64,000 nt of DNA from an uncultured Clostridia bacterium (GCA_934481345.1 CAKSPF010000001.1:372001-436000), one strand, 5' to 3'; shown: positions 43,848-52,862, counted from the stretch's first letter. Numbers and translations: made by a program. The notes: generated by a model from the letters alone, not told the origin.

Positions 43848-45260
43848 TTATTTTAATTTTTCTCTTATCATGCTTTCAACCGATTTCGGGTCAGCCTTGC
43901 CCCTGGTTTCACGCATTACCATACCGATAAGTGCGCTTATTGCCTTATCCTTACCGGATTTGAAATCGTCAACGATTTTCTGATTTGAAGCAATAACCTT
44001 GTCTATTATCGGTTCAACGGTGCTGTTATCGGCAGCGGCAAAGTCGCTCTTTTTGAAAAGCTCACCGAACGTTTTGCCCGTTTCAAACATTTTATCAACA
44101 ATTTTCTTTACAAAGTTATTTCCTATTTCGCCGTCGGCAACCATTTTGATTACTTCAGCCATATCTTCGGCACTGACGTTAAGAGCGCATCTTTCCTTGG
44201 CATCGTCATCCTCCATATAACGGAAAATCTGCGTAAGCAGCACGTTGGCGCAAAGCTTCGGAGCACCCGAAAGCTCTGCCATTTTTTCAAAATATGCGGC
44301 TACGTTGGCATATCTGGTTATCTGAAGTGCGTCCTTTTCGGAAATTCCGTACTCGTTTACATACCTATCGGTCTTTGCATCAAACAGTTCGGGGAGTTCT
44401 CCTCTGAGGCGCTCTATATCCTCATCCGAAATATACACATACGGCAAATCCGGCTCGCGGAAATATCTGTAATCGTTTGAGTCCTCCTTGCCGCGCATAG
44501 GCTCGGTAGAGTTGTCAAATTCATTGTATCTGAGTGTCTGCTGAATTATCGGCTCATGACATTCTATGCAGTCAACCTGTCTTTCAAACTCGGAATTTAT
44601 CGCCTTTACGATAAAATTTATGGAGTTCATGTTTTTGATTTCCGTCCTTGTGCCGAAAGCTGTGTCGCCTTTTCGTCTTACGGAAATATTGACGTCACAT
44701 CTCATGGAGCCTTCCTGCATTTTGCAGTCCGACACACCGAGGTATTTCATGGTAAGTCTTAATCTTTCAAGATATTCCCTCACCTGCTCCGCACTGCGGA
44801 AATCAGGCTCTGTTACAATCTCGATAAGCGGAACGCCGCCGCGGTTGTAGTCCACATACACATCGCCGTTATCGTGGACAAGCTTGCCTGCGTCCTCCTC
44901 TATATGAATCCTGTTAATTCTCACAACGTTTCCGTCAGACAGCTTAATACTGCCGTTTTTGCAAAGCGGATAATCAAACTGTGAAATCTGATATGCCTTT
45001 GCAAGGTCGGGATAAACGTAATTTTTTCTGTCCATTTTTGAGGTATTGGAAATCTCGCAGTTGGTTGCAAGACCTGCCTTTACCGCATATTCCACGACAG
45101 CCTTGTTAAGCTTTGGCAAAGAACCCGGAAGTCCTATGCACACCGGGCAGCAGTGGGTGTTCGGCTCACCGCCGAATTTGGTAGAGCAGGAGCAGAAAAT
45201 CTTTGTTTTTGTAGATAATTCAACATGTGTTTCCAAGCCGATTACAAGCTCATATTCCAA
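43848..45260 (-). CDS. gatB: Asp/Glu-tRNA amidotransferase subunit B
   Basis: A 470-aa subunit that binds tRNA and phosphorylates the mischarged Asp or Glu. The opening VIGLETHVELSTKTKIFCSC, the Zn ligands CSCSTKF...CCPVC and the segment RCDVNISVRR are diagnostic. A C-terminal YqeY-like tail domain binds the tRNA D-loop. It overlaps gatA by 11 nt in an aspS-gatC-gatA-gatB run. Confidence 0.97.
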   Translation of the reverse strand: MEYELVIGLETHVELSTKTKIFCSCSTKFGGEPNTHCCPVCIGLPGSLPKLNKAVVEYAVKAGLATNCEISNTSKMDRKNYVYPDLAKAYQISQFDYPLCKNGSIKLSDGNVVRINRIHIEEDAGKLVHDNGDVYVDYNRGGVPLIEIVTEPDFRSAEQVREYLERLRLTMKYLGVSDCKMQEGSMRCDVNISVRRKGDTAFGTRTEIKNMNSINFIVKAINSEFERQVDCIECHEPIIQQTLRYNEFDNSTEPMRGKEDSNDYRYFREPDLPYVYISDEDIERLRGELPELFDAKTDRYVNEYGISEKDALQITRYANVAAYFEKMAELSGAPKLCANVLLTQIFRYMEDDDAKERCALNVSAEDMAEVIKMVADGEIGNNFVKKIVDKMFETGKTFGELFKKSDFAAADNSTVEPIIDKVIASNQKIVDDFKSGKDKAISALIGMVMRETRGKADPKSVESMIREKLK

Positions 45261-46722
45261 AACAATCCCCTCCTACCTGTGGTTTTGAGTAAATCTCATT
45301 CTGCTTTGCATCCTCGAAAGCGTAAGCCGCATTAAGCAGAAGTCCTTCGCTGAATTTATTTCCTATAAGCTGCATACCTATCGGCATATTTCTGCTGTCA
45401 AAGCCGCATGGAATACTTACAGCCGGCAGACCGCAGATATTGACGGTTACGGTGCACATATCCGTCAGATACATTGCAACCGGGTCGCCGCTCATTTCAC
45501 CGAGTTTAAATGCCGTGGAGGCAACTGTCGGTGTGATTATTGCATCAACATCCTTGAATGCATTTGCAAAGCCGTCGGATATAACCTCTCTCATTCTCTG
45601 AGCCTTTTTGTAATAAGCGTCGAAGTAACCGGAGCTCAACACATAATTACCGAGCATTATGCGCCTTTTTACTTCTACTCCGAAGCCCTCATCCCTGGTT
45701 TTGCAAACCATATCGTTAAAGTCGGAAAATTCCTTTGTTCTGTGTCCGTAGCGCACACCGTCATATCTCGAAAGGTTTGACGAAGCCTCGGCGCAGGCAA
45801 GAATATAGTAAACGGGCAGAGCCAAATCAAACTGATTTATGCTTATTTCCTTAACCTCTGCACCCATTCTTGTATAAAAATCTATAGCGTCGTTAATCTT
45901 ACCGTGAATTTCGGGGTTTAAACCCTCATACAAATTCGTAAGTATACCGATTTTTAATCCCTTTATATCCTCTCCGAGCATTTCATATGCGGATTTTCTC
46001 GGCTTATCGGAGCAGGTTGCGTCCTTAAAGTCATATTTATTAACTGCGTCAAACGCAATTGCCGCATCCTCAGTGTTCTGCGCCAAAATACCTATCTGGT
46101 CAAGGCTGGAGGCATAAGCGATAAGTCCGTAACGGCTTACTGCTCCGTAGGTAGGTTTAAGTCCCACGCAGCCGCAAAAGCTTGCCGGCTGGCGAACCGA
46201 ACCGCCCGTATCGCTGCCGAGACCGTATACCGCCATATCAGCAGCAACTGCGGCGGCAACTCCGCCCGAGCTTCCTCCCGGAACACATTCTGTATTGTGC
46301 GGATTCTTGGTAGCGCCGTAGCATGAGGTTTCACAGGTAGAACCCATTGCGAACTCGTCCATATTGGTTTTGCCGAGCATAACGGCGTCATTATATTTGA
46401 GCTGTTCCACTGCGAATGCGTCAAAAACAGGCTTGTAGCCCTCAAGTATTTTTGAAGCACAGGTAGTGGAAACATCCTTTGTGCATATACAGTCCTTAAC
46501 TGTCATCGGAACACCGGCAAGAACCGATATTTCCTCACCCGCTGCAATCTTGCGGTCAACCTCTGCGGCAGTTTTTTTTGCCTCGTCAAAAGTTTTTTCT
46601 GTATAAGAATTTAAAACAGTATCGTTTTTCTGAATATAATCAATATATTTATCGGTAAGCTCTGCGGCTGAAATTTCCCTGCCGACGAGCATTTTGTTGA
46701 TTTTCTTAATCTTTCCCTGCAT
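45250..46722 (-). CDS. gatA: Asp/Glu-tRNA amidotransferase subunit A
   Basis: A 490-aa amidase-signature enzyme that releases ammonia from glutamine. The Ser-cisSer-Lys triad is visible: Lys in VPMTVKDCICTK, cis-Ser in GSDTGGSVRQPA, and nucleophile region PGGSSGGVAAAVAA. The CGCVGLKPTYG block is also typical. It overlaps gatC by 1 nt. Confidence 0.97.
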   Translation of the reverse strand: MQGKIKKINKMLVGREISAAELTDKYIDYIQKNDTVLNSYTEKTFDEAKKTAAEVDRKIAAGEEISVLAGVPMTVKDCICTKDVSTTCASKILEGYKPVFDAFAVEQLKYNDAVMLGKTNMDEFAMGSTCETSCYGATKNPHNTECVPGGSSGGVAAAVAADMAVYGLGSDTGGSVRQPASFCGCVGLKPTYGAVSRYGLIAYASSLDQIGILAQNTEDAAIAFDAVNKYDFKDATCSDKPRKSAYEMLGEDIKGLKIGILTNLYEGLNPEIHGKINDAIDFYTRMGAEVKEISINQFDLALPVYYILACAEASSNLSRYDGVRYGHRTKEFSDFNDMVCKTRDEGFGVEVKRRIMLGNYVLSSGYFDAYYKKAQRMREVISDGFANAFKDVDAIITPTVASTAFKLGEMSGDPVAMYLTDMCTVTVNICGLPAVSIPCGFDSRNMPIGMQLIGNKFSEGLLLNAAYAFEDAKQNEIYSKPQVGGDCFGI

Positions 46723-47000
46723 TATTCACTCCTCCTCGGCAGCTTGAAAAATCCGTCTTCAGCAGTCGGAGCGTTTTTCAGAATTAATTCTCTCGGATAA
46801 GACTCGACTACGACATCTTCTCTGAGCGGCTGCGGATTTTCTATGGAAATACCGTCAGCTTCATCAAATTCAGCCTTGCTTATCATATCCGCAAAGGATA
46901 CAATGGACTGCATGTCCACCGTAAGCTTATCTATTTCGCTTTCGGAAAGCGTAAGCTTAGAGAGCTTTGCAAGCTTTACAACCTCATCTCTTTCTACCAT
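46722..47000 (-). CDS. gatC: Asp/Glu-tRNA amidotransferase subunit C
   Basis: A 92-aa structural subunit that wraps GatA and GatB. The pattern VVKLAKLSKLTLSESEIDKL and the PLREDVV...NAPTAEDGFFKLPR tail match the family. The start at 47000 has GGAG 9 nt upstream; an in-frame TTG three codons earlier lies within the RBS. It is 15 nt after aspS. Confidence 0.95.
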   Translation of the reverse strand: MVERDEVVKLAKLSKLTLSESEIDKLTVDMQSIVSFADMISKAEFDEADGISIENPQPLREDVVVESYPRELILKNAPTAEDGFFKLPRRSE

Positions 47001-47015
47001 AATTACCAACTCCGT

Positions 47016-48767
47016 TTATCTGATTTTAATGTGTACCTCACGCAGCTGCTGTTCGGTAACCGTATTCGGCGAGCCTACAAGCAAATCCTGCGCTGTTGAG
47101 GTAAGCGGAAAAGCAATTACCTCGCGTATGCTTTCCTGGTTTGTAAGAAGCATAACCATTCTGTCAATACCCGGTGCCATACCTGCGTGCGGCGGAGCGC
47201 CGTAGTGGAACGCATTGTAAAGCGACGGGAATTTTTCACTTACATCCTGCTCGGTGTAACCGGCAATTTCAAATGCCTTAACCATAGTCTTCGGATCATG
47301 GTTTCTCACAGCGCCGCTCGAAAGCTCCACACCGTTTACAACGATGTCGTACTGATATGCCAGAACATCAAGCGGATCCATTGTTTCCAGAGCTTTAAGA
47401 CCGCCCTGCGGCATTGAGAAAGGATTGTGTGTGAATATTATTTTGCCCGTTTCTTCATCTCTTTCATACATCGGAAAATCTACTATAAAGCAGAATTTGA
47501 ACTGATTTTCGTCTATTAAATTGCAGCGTCTTGCAAGCTCGGTTCTTATCTGTCCGGCAAGTCCCGCAACAACGCGCGGAGAATCGGAAATAAAGAACAA
47601 TACATCTCCGCCTTCAAGTCCGGACTGTTTAATGAGCTCCTTCTGCTCTGCGTCCGGCATAAATTTTGCTATAGGTCCTGCAAGGTTAAACTCGTCATCA
47701 CACTTAACATATCCGAGTCCCTTCATACCTATGCCGGTTGCAAATGCAAGCATTTTTTCAAAAAATCCTTTGGACTGCGAAGCGCCGCCCTTTAGGTTGA
47801 TTGCTCTTACGATTTTGCCGTTAAACGGAGCAAACGTGCAGCGTGTGAATATGTCGGAAACGTCTATTATTTCAAGCGGATTTCTTAAATCCGGCTTATC
47901 AGTTCCGTATTTAAGCATAGCCTCTTTGTAAGGAATACGAACAAACGGAGCTTCGTCAACCCTTGCGCCGTCGGCAAATTTTTTAAACGTTGCGGAAAGA
48001 ACGTCTTCGGCTACCGCAAACACATCATCCTGCGAAGCAAAAGCCATTTCAAAGTCAAGCTGATAAAACTCTCCGGGGCTTCTGTCGGCACGGGCATCCT
48101 CGTCACGGAAGCACGGAGCCACCTGGAAGTATCTGTCAAATCCCGAAACCATAAGCAACTGTTTGAAAATCTGCGGAGCCTGCGGAAGCGCATAGAAATG
48201 TCCCTTATACTTTCTGCTCGGTACGAGAAAGTCCCTTGCGCCCTCGGGCGATGAAGCGCCGAGGATAGGTGTCTGCATTTCCAAAAAGCCGTGTTCTTCC
48301 ATTTTGTGTCTTAAAAAAGATATAATCTGCGACCTTTTTATGATATTATTATGAACTTTATCGTTTCTCAAATCAAGGAATCTGTATTTTAATCTGATTT
48401 CCTCTTTTGTATCGGTGGAAGCGGAAATCTCGAACGGAAGCTGATTTGTTACCGTTCCGAGAACTTCAATCTGCGAATTGCGTATCTCTATTTCACCCGT
48501 TGCAATCTTTGTGTTTACGGTGTCGTCATCACGTCTTGCAACCGTACCCTTTACGGAGATAACCGTTTCCTTAGGTGTATTTTTGAGCACGGAATCGTCA
48601 TTTATAACAACCTGAGTAACGCCGTATTCATCGCGCAGGTCAATAAAGGCAACACCGCCGTGGTCGCGTATATTATATACCCAACCGCACAGGCATACCT
48701 CCTTGTTTATATCCGAAGTATTAAGCTCACCGCAAGTATGTGTTCTTAATGTTGTTGAAAAGTTCAT
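47016..48767 (-). CDS. aspS: Aspartyl-tRNA synthetase
   Basis: A 583-aa bacterial-type class II synthetase: N-terminal OB anticodon domain (CLCGWVYNIRDHGGVAFIDLRD), catalytic core with motif 2 (YFQVAPCFRDEDARADR), a GAD insertion domain around 300-420 and motif 3 (GAPPHAGMAPGIDRM). Cotranscription with gatCAB suggests it may be non-discriminating, charging tRNA-Asn with Asp for amidation; this depends on whether an AsnRS exists elsewhere. AGGAGG lies 6 nt upstream of the ATG. Confidence 0.97.
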   Translation of the reverse strand: MNFSTTLRTHTCGELNTSDINKEVCLCGWVYNIRDHGGVAFIDLRDEYGVTQVVINDDSVLKNTPKETVISVKGTVARRDDDTVNTKIATGEIEIRNSQIEVLGTVTNQLPFEISASTDTKEEIRLKYRFLDLRNDKVHNNIIKRSQIISFLRHKMEEHGFLEMQTPILGASSPEGARDFLVPSRKYKGHFYALPQAPQIFKQLLMVSGFDRYFQVAPCFRDEDARADRSPGEFYQLDFEMAFASQDDVFAVAEDVLSATFKKFADGARVDEAPFVRIPYKEAMLKYGTDKPDLRNPLEIIDVSDIFTRCTFAPFNGKIVRAINLKGGASQSKGFFEKMLAFATGIGMKGLGYVKCDDEFNLAGPIAKFMPDAEQKELIKQSGLEGGDVLFFISDSPRVVAGLAGQIRTELARRCNLIDENQFKFCFIVDFPMYERDEETGKIIFTHNPFSMPQGGLKALETMDPLDVLAYQYDIVVNGVELSSGAVRNHDPKTMVKAFEIAGYTEQDVSEKFPSLYNAFHYGAPPHAGMAPGIDRMVMLLTNQESIREVIAFPLTSTAQDLLVGSPNTVTEQQLREVHIKIR

Positions 48768-48863
48768 TTATTTCCTCCTGATTATTGGTATCAAACGAAA
48801 ATACCATAGTATAGGCCCAAATGGCATAATGATACAGTTTATCATTAATTACAATTAAGTTTA

Positions 48864-48892
48864 ATTATATCTTTTTTTGCTTGCAATGTCAA
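48864..48892 (-). promoter_or_regulatory. Promoter of aspS-gatCAB
   Basis: Minus-strand TTGACA (48892-48887), 17-nt spacer, TATAAT (48869-48864). The leader is about 90 nt and too short for a T-box; I see no conserved T-box sequence. Confidence 0.9.
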
Positions 48893-48917
48893 TATTTTAC
48901 GCAATTTTTTTGCACTT

Positions 48918-49385
48918 TTATCCTCTTTTTTTGTTATTGAACAGCTTAAAAAATCCGCGGAACAAAAGCAAGCCCGCAGCCGCGCCGCAGGTATCAATCA
49001 GCATATCATATACCCGGCATGCCCTGCCCGGTACAAAATACTGATGCACTTCATCGGAAACCGCATACAAAAAGCACCACAAAATCACTGTTATGGCTGT
49101 TTTACGAGTATTTAAACCGAATTGCGTAACAAAACCCGTCACATAAATTCCGAGCAAAAGATACAGAGAAAAATGAGCCGCCTTGCGTACAAAAAATTCC
49201 GCACCCGAAGCTATAGCGTCAAGTGCCCCGTCCGAAGCCTTATCCGTAAACATATCAAGAAACAACCGTATAAATCTCATGCTTGTGCCCGAGGACTGCA
49301 CGGCGTTCTGTGCGGAAAAGGCAAAAATCAAAGCCATATGCAAAACGGCAAGAGTCAAAAATACTGTCTTTTTCTTCAATTTCAT
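48918..49385 (-). CDS. VanZ-family membrane protein
   Basis: A 155-aa protein with four or five membrane helices. VanZ hallmarks are FSAQNAVQSSG near the N-terminus, RKAAHFSLYLLLG, and SDEVHQYFVPGRACRVYDMLIDTCGAAAG. VanZ contributes to teicoplanin resistance in some strains, but most family members have unknown roles. The ATG at 49385 is only 1 nt from the AGGTG; a TTG at 49379 with better spacing is an alternative start. Confidence 0.9.
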   Translation of the reverse strand: MKLKKKTVFLTLAVLHMALIFAFSAQNAVQSSGTSMRFIRLFLDMFTDKASDGALDAIASGAEFFVRKAAHFSLYLLLGIYVTGFVTQFGLNTRKTAITVILWCFLYAVSDEVHQYFVPGRACRVYDMLIDTCGAAAGLLLFRGFFKLFNNKKRG

Positions 49386-49480
49386 CACCTGATTTATTAT
49401 TATACATTATATTGCCGCCAAAAGCAATATATCATCCGTATATATGTACATGCTGATATACCCGTATGCATTTTTGATAA

Positions 49481-49533
49481 TTTACATGTGTCGGCACTGA
49501 TACTATAATATAAGTATGAGATTTAATACTTAT
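49481..49533 (+). promoter_or_regulatory. Alcohol dehydrogenase promoter and operator-like repeat
   Basis: TTTACA (49481-49486), 17-nt spacer, TATAAT (49504-49509). A perfect inverted repeat ATAAGTAT-N8-ATACTTAT (49510-49533) covers the predicted start site and could bind a repressor. It does not match the Rex consensus. Confidence 0.75.
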
Positions 49534-49561
49534 ATATAAGGGTGGAAAAGGAGGAAGTACC

Positions 49562-50779
49562 ATGGTAAGATTTACTTTACCGAGAGACCTCTATCACGGC
49601 AAAGGCGCGCTGGAGGCTCTAAAAACTTTTGAAGGAAAAAAGGCTATTGTTTGTGTAGGCGGCGGCTCCATGAAGAGATTCGGTTTTCTGGATAAAGCCG
49701 TTGAATACTTAAAAGAAGCGGGAATGGAAGTACAGCTCTTTGAAGGCATCGAACCCGATCCGTCTGTAGAAACCGTTATGCGCGGTGCAGACGCAATGCT
49801 CAAATTTGAGCCGGACTGGATTATTGCAATGGGCGGCGGCTCCCCTATCGACGCAGCCAAAGCAATGTGGATTAAATACGAATACCCCGACATAACATTT
49901 GAAGATATGTGCAAAGTTTTCGGTATCCCGAAGCTCCGCAGAAAAGCTCATTTTTGCGCAATTTCGTCAACCTCAGGCACAGCGACCGAGGTTACGGCAT
50001 TTTCTATTATCACAGACTATGCAAAAGGTATCAAATACCCGATTGCCGACTTCGAAATCACACCGGACGTTGCCATTGTAGACCCCGATTTGGCTGAAAC
50101 AATGCCCAAAAAGCTTGTTGCTCACACCGGTATGGATGCAATGACACACGCAATCGAAGCATATGTTTCCACAGCAAACAGCGACTACACCGATCCTCTT
50201 GCGCTCTATGCAATTAAAATGATTAAAAACGACCTTATAGGTTCATACAACGGAGATGTTGCAAAACGTGACAGCATGCACAATGCACAATGTCTTGCAG
50301 GTATGGCATTTTCAAACGCTCTGTTGGGTATCGTTCACTCCATGGCTCACAAGACCGGCGCTGCATTTGCAGATTACGGCGCACACATTATCCACGGTGC
50401 GGCAAACGCTATGTATCTGCCAAAGGTTATTGCATTTAATGCCAAAGATGAAAAGACAGCTCAGCGCTATGCAGTAATTGCGGATTACATGGATCTCGGC
50501 GGCTCAACCACAGCAGAAAAAGTAAAACTTCTTATTGACTATCTGCGCGGCATGAACGACGAACTCAACATTCCACACTGCATCAAAAATTACGGTGCAG
50601 ACAGCTATCCGACGGAAAACGGCTTTGTCCCCGAAGACGTATTCCTCGAAAGACTTCCTGAAATTGCTAAAAATGCAATTGCCGACGCATGCACAGGCTC
50701 GAACCCCCGTCAGCCAAGCTGCGAAGAAATGGAAAAACTGCTTAAATGCTGTTATTACGATACAGAAGTGGATTTTTAA
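49562..50779 (+). CDS. Iron-containing alcohol dehydrogenase
   Basis: A 405-aa group III alcohol dehydrogenase. The NAD(P)-binding GGGSMKRFG and AMGGGSPIDAAKAMW motifs are present. Metal ligands lie in VAHTGMDAMTHAIEAYVS and GIVHSMAHKTGAAFADYGAHIIHGAANA. Probably reduces an aldehyde during fermentation; closest in style to butanol-dehydrogenase-like enzymes. AAAGGAGG is 8 nt upstream of the ATG. Expressed singly from a strong promoter with an operator-like repeat. Confidence 0.95.
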   Translation: MVRFTLPRDLYHGKGALEALKTFEGKKAIVCVGGGSMKRFGFLDKAVEYLKEAGMEVQLFEGIEPDPSVETVMRGADAMLKFEPDWIIAMGGGSPIDAAKAMWIKYEYPDITFEDMCKVFGIPKLRRKAHFCAISSTSGTATEVTAFSIITDYAKGIKYPIADFEITPDVAIVDPDLAETMPKKLVAHTGMDAMTHAIEAYVSTANSDYTDPLALYAIKMIKNDLIGSYNGDVAKRDSMHNAQCLAGMAFSNALLGIVHSMAHKTGAAFADYGAHIIHGAANAMYLPKVIAFNAKDEKTAQRYAVIADYMDLGGSTTAEKVKLLIDYLRGMNDELNIPHCIKNYGADSYPTENGFVPEDVFLERLPEIAKNAIADACTGSNPRQPSCEEMEKLLKCCYYDTEVDF

Positions 50780-50800
50780 ATTAAGCTATATTCTCCTGTT

Positions 50801-50838
50801 AAACAAACAAGCCGCGCAAATGCGCGGCTTGTTTGGTT
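50801..50838. terminator. Bidirectional terminator
   Basis: AAACAAGCCGCGCA and TGCGCGGCTTGTTT form a 14-bp stem between the alcohol dehydrogenase and the convergent Cys-rich gene; T-rich tails exist on both strands. Confidence 0.93.
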
Positions 50839-50839
50839 T

Positions 50840-50968
50840 CTATTTATCCTTTGTTTTTTTCTTTCTATCACATGCGACCTTGATTTTCAGCTTGGCGTGG
50901 TGTTCTCTGCACTCTTTGCAGTTTTTTACACGCACACATTTTCTTTTGCAAGGACAGTTTTCATTCAT
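50840..50968 (-). CDS. Cys-rich 42-aa microprotein
   Basis: Short gene whose ATG at 50968 overlaps the end of the acyltransferase gene by 8 nt, with GGGAG 7 nt upstream. The product contains six cysteines (positions 5, 7, 11, 17, 20 and 33) in the order CPCKRKCVRVKNCKECREHH, then a highly basic tail. The CxC...C...CxxC...HH pattern suggests a small zinc or other metal site. I recall similar unannotated small proteins in Clostridia but cannot name a family. Confidence 0.75.
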   Translation of the reverse strand: MNENCPCKRKCVRVKNCKECREHHAKLKIKVACDRKKKTKDK

Positions 50969-52022
50969 GCCTGTTCTCCCTGATTTTTTTAATCTTCCCT
51001 TTTACCGACGTATACAGTACACACACTGCAATGCTTACCGCATATACCGCAGCAAAACGGATGACATAACGCATGCCGAGTCGCCAAACTCCGTAATCGT
51101 CAAAAAATCTGTTTACAATTTTAATCACGAGGCAATGGCTGAGATATATATTGTAGCTTGATGCGTCAATCAGTCTTACGGCTTTATAACGGCAAATATT
51201 TTTTGCACCGCCGAGCGACAGCGAAAACATAAACATAACAGCCGCAATTCTGTACATCATCATAACGGGTTCCATGCACGGACTGAATCTTTTAAAAACA
51301 CTGCTTACAAGCGCCGCAGACAGCGAAAATACCGAGTAAACAACAAAAAATGCTGTTATAAACTTTTTGTTTTTATTAAAAATGCGAACCGCGGCGTCAT
51401 AATTCAGCCCGATATATGCTCCTGCCGTCCAGTAAAAAAGGTACGTTGTAAATATTCTGTCCGAAAATCCGAATTCATATCCCGGCACGAAAACTTTGAT
51501 TACGCTGACATAATTCTGACCGAAAACAACGGTAATCAAAAGTGATAAAACAAGCATAAAGACAGGGCTTACCCGCTTGAAAAGCCATACCCAGAGCGGC
51601 ATGAGAGCATAAAACTGCACTATGAGTATAACAAAATAAAAGTGCCCCACATAGTCGCCTGAATACATATAATAAAGTACATTTTTTATACTGAATACCT
51701 CATTGCCCACAGCGCAGTCATATAAATAATACGCAATAACCCACATGATATACGGCACAACTATTGCCAAAAGCCTTTTTTTATAAAACACAGCAGGGTT
51801 AAATCCGTTTTTGCTTATGCTGAGAAACTGTTTTATGCCGCTGAGAAACACAAATCCGTACACCACGAACGAAGCCGCCTGCCACATAAGATAAATCACC
51901 GCATACTGCGGAGTGTTTCTGCTGAGTAAATTAACCGCCTCGGAATTTACATGAATAAATATAACCGCCATACAGCATAAAACATTTGCAAATGATAACT
52001 CATATTTCCGCTTGTTTTCCAT
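50961..52022 (-). CDS. Acyltransferase family 3 membrane protein
   Basis: A 353-aa integral membrane protein with about ten helices. The N-terminal ELSFANVLCCMAVIFIHVNSEA holds the catalytic-type His of the OafA/WecH/Acyl_transf_3 family, and SYNIYLSHCLVIKI near the C-terminus is also typical. It would O-acetylate a surface glycan or other extracytoplasmic substrate, unknown here. It is followed with overlap by the Cys-rich microprotein gene. Confidence 0.9.
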   Translation of the reverse strand: MENKRKYELSFANVLCCMAVIFIHVNSEAVNLLSRNTPQYAVIYLMWQAASFVVYGFVFLSGIKQFLSISKNGFNPAVFYKKRLLAIVVPYIMWVIAYYLYDCAVGNEVFSIKNVLYYMYSGDYVGHFYFVILIVQFYALMPLWVWLFKRVSPVFMLVLSLLITVVFGQNYVSVIKVFVPGYEFGFSDRIFTTYLFYWTAGAYIGLNYDAAVRIFNKNKKFITAFFVVYSVFSLSAALVSSVFKRFSPCMEPVMMMYRIAAVMFMFSLSLGGAKNICRYKAVRLIDASSYNIYLSHCLVIKIVNRFFDDYGVWRLGMRYVIRFAAVYAVSIAVCVLYTSVKGKIKKIRENRHE

Positions 52023-52091
52023 AATATTTCTCCCGTATAGTTATATTTATACAATATCACATACTATGGCGGTTAGTCAACAAAAAGTGTT

Positions 52092-52120
52092 AGGCAAGCC
52101 GGACTTGAACCATATATGCC
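52092..52120 (-). other. tRNA 3'-half-like relic
   Basis: On the minus strand GGTTCAAGTCC matches the tRNA T-loop consensus exactly and is followed by GGCTTGCC, like a T-stem plus acceptor end. The 5' T-stem strand does not pair fully (ATATG instead of GCCGG) and I see no matching 5' acceptor or D-arm upstream. It could be an old attachment-site copy or chance. The rest of the 230-bp gap 52023-52253 holds a terminator and nothing else I recognise. Confidence 0.35.
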
Positions 52121-52186
52121 TTACATTTGAAAATCGTCCGCCGTCATACAATAAAACCATATCACATTCCGCATTACTGTCCTTCA

Positions 52187-52226
52187 AGTTTTACAACTGA
52201 TTTTTCATTAAAATCAGTTGTAAAAT
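52187..52226. terminator. Bidirectional terminator
   Basis: TTTTACAACTGATTTT and its perfect complement flank a 4-5-nt loop downstream of the Amidase_6 gene. Confidence 0.88.
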
Positions 52227-52253
52227 TATAAACATCAATATTTACTGCTGTTT

Positions 52254-52754
52254 TTATTCTTCTCTTCTCGCTCCCAAAATGTGTATACACCTGAAATCAT
52301 AGAAATTATAGCTGAAAAGGTTTTTGCGGTATGCGTCACGCGAATGAGAACAAACATAATAGCTTGTGCCGCGCCGTCTTCTGACAATATCGGTAAGCAC
52401 AACGGTGTGATAATATTTTCCGTAAGCATTTGCAAGCTGTATTATATCTCCGGGCAGTGCCGTATCCAGTCTGACAATTTCCCCGAACGGTCCCTCGCCC
52501 ATATTATTCGTCATAAATGCATAAAAAAACTCCACACCCGTCCACGAAGGCGACTTGTCGTTGCCGTCTATATAATACCATCCGTAATCGGGTGTATAGT
52601 TCATAATGCCGCATCCGGCATATACGCACTGCGAAGCAAAAGCAGTGCAATTGCCGCCTATGCCGGAATAATCGTAATACTCCGGATTTCTGCCAAGCGC
52701 CCATCTTTTGGCATATTCGACTGCACTTTCCCTGTCATATTCCACAAAAATCAT
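52254..52754 (-). CDS. Amidase_6-domain protein
   Basis: A 166-aa protein consisting of one putative amidase/cysteine-peptidase domain. The opening YDRESAVEYAKRWALGRNPEYYDY, the nucleophile region GGNCTAFASQCVYAG, and NYTPDYGWYYI are the family pattern; His in YHTVVLTDI completes a likely Cys-His pair. There is no signal peptide. Relatives are common in spore-forming Clostridia next to spore-coat or cortex genes. It is divergent from the LysM-GH18 gene. Confidence 0.88.
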   Translation of the reverse strand: MIFVEYDRESAVEYAKRWALGRNPEYYDYSGIGGNCTAFASQCVYAGCGIMNYTPDYGWYYIDGNDKSPSWTGVEFFYAFMTNNMGEGPFGEIVRLDTALPGDIIQLANAYGKYYHTVVLTDIVRRRRGTSYYVCSHSRDAYRKNLFSYNFYDFRCIHILGARREE

Positions 52755-52862
52755 ATAAAATCCCCCTCACATATATTTTACGAAGCCGATGCAAAAACCG
52801 TTACCGTGCATACGCACAGAATTTATGAATAAAATGTACTATTAAGCATAAAGCGAGGTTAT

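Noticed and set aside
48768..48863. T-box riboswitch in front of aspS
   Set aside because: The leader is about 90 nt, too short, and lacks the conserved T-box sequence and a terminator.
50595..51161. A 188-codon plus-strand frame across the alcohol dehydrogenase end and the acyltransferase
   Set aside because: It overlaps two clear genes and a terminator and has no RBS or recognisable domain.
52023..52200. A complete tRNA gene on the minus strand
   Set aside because: Only the T-loop and 3' end fit. The T-stem does not close, and no 5' acceptor strand or D-arm is present.
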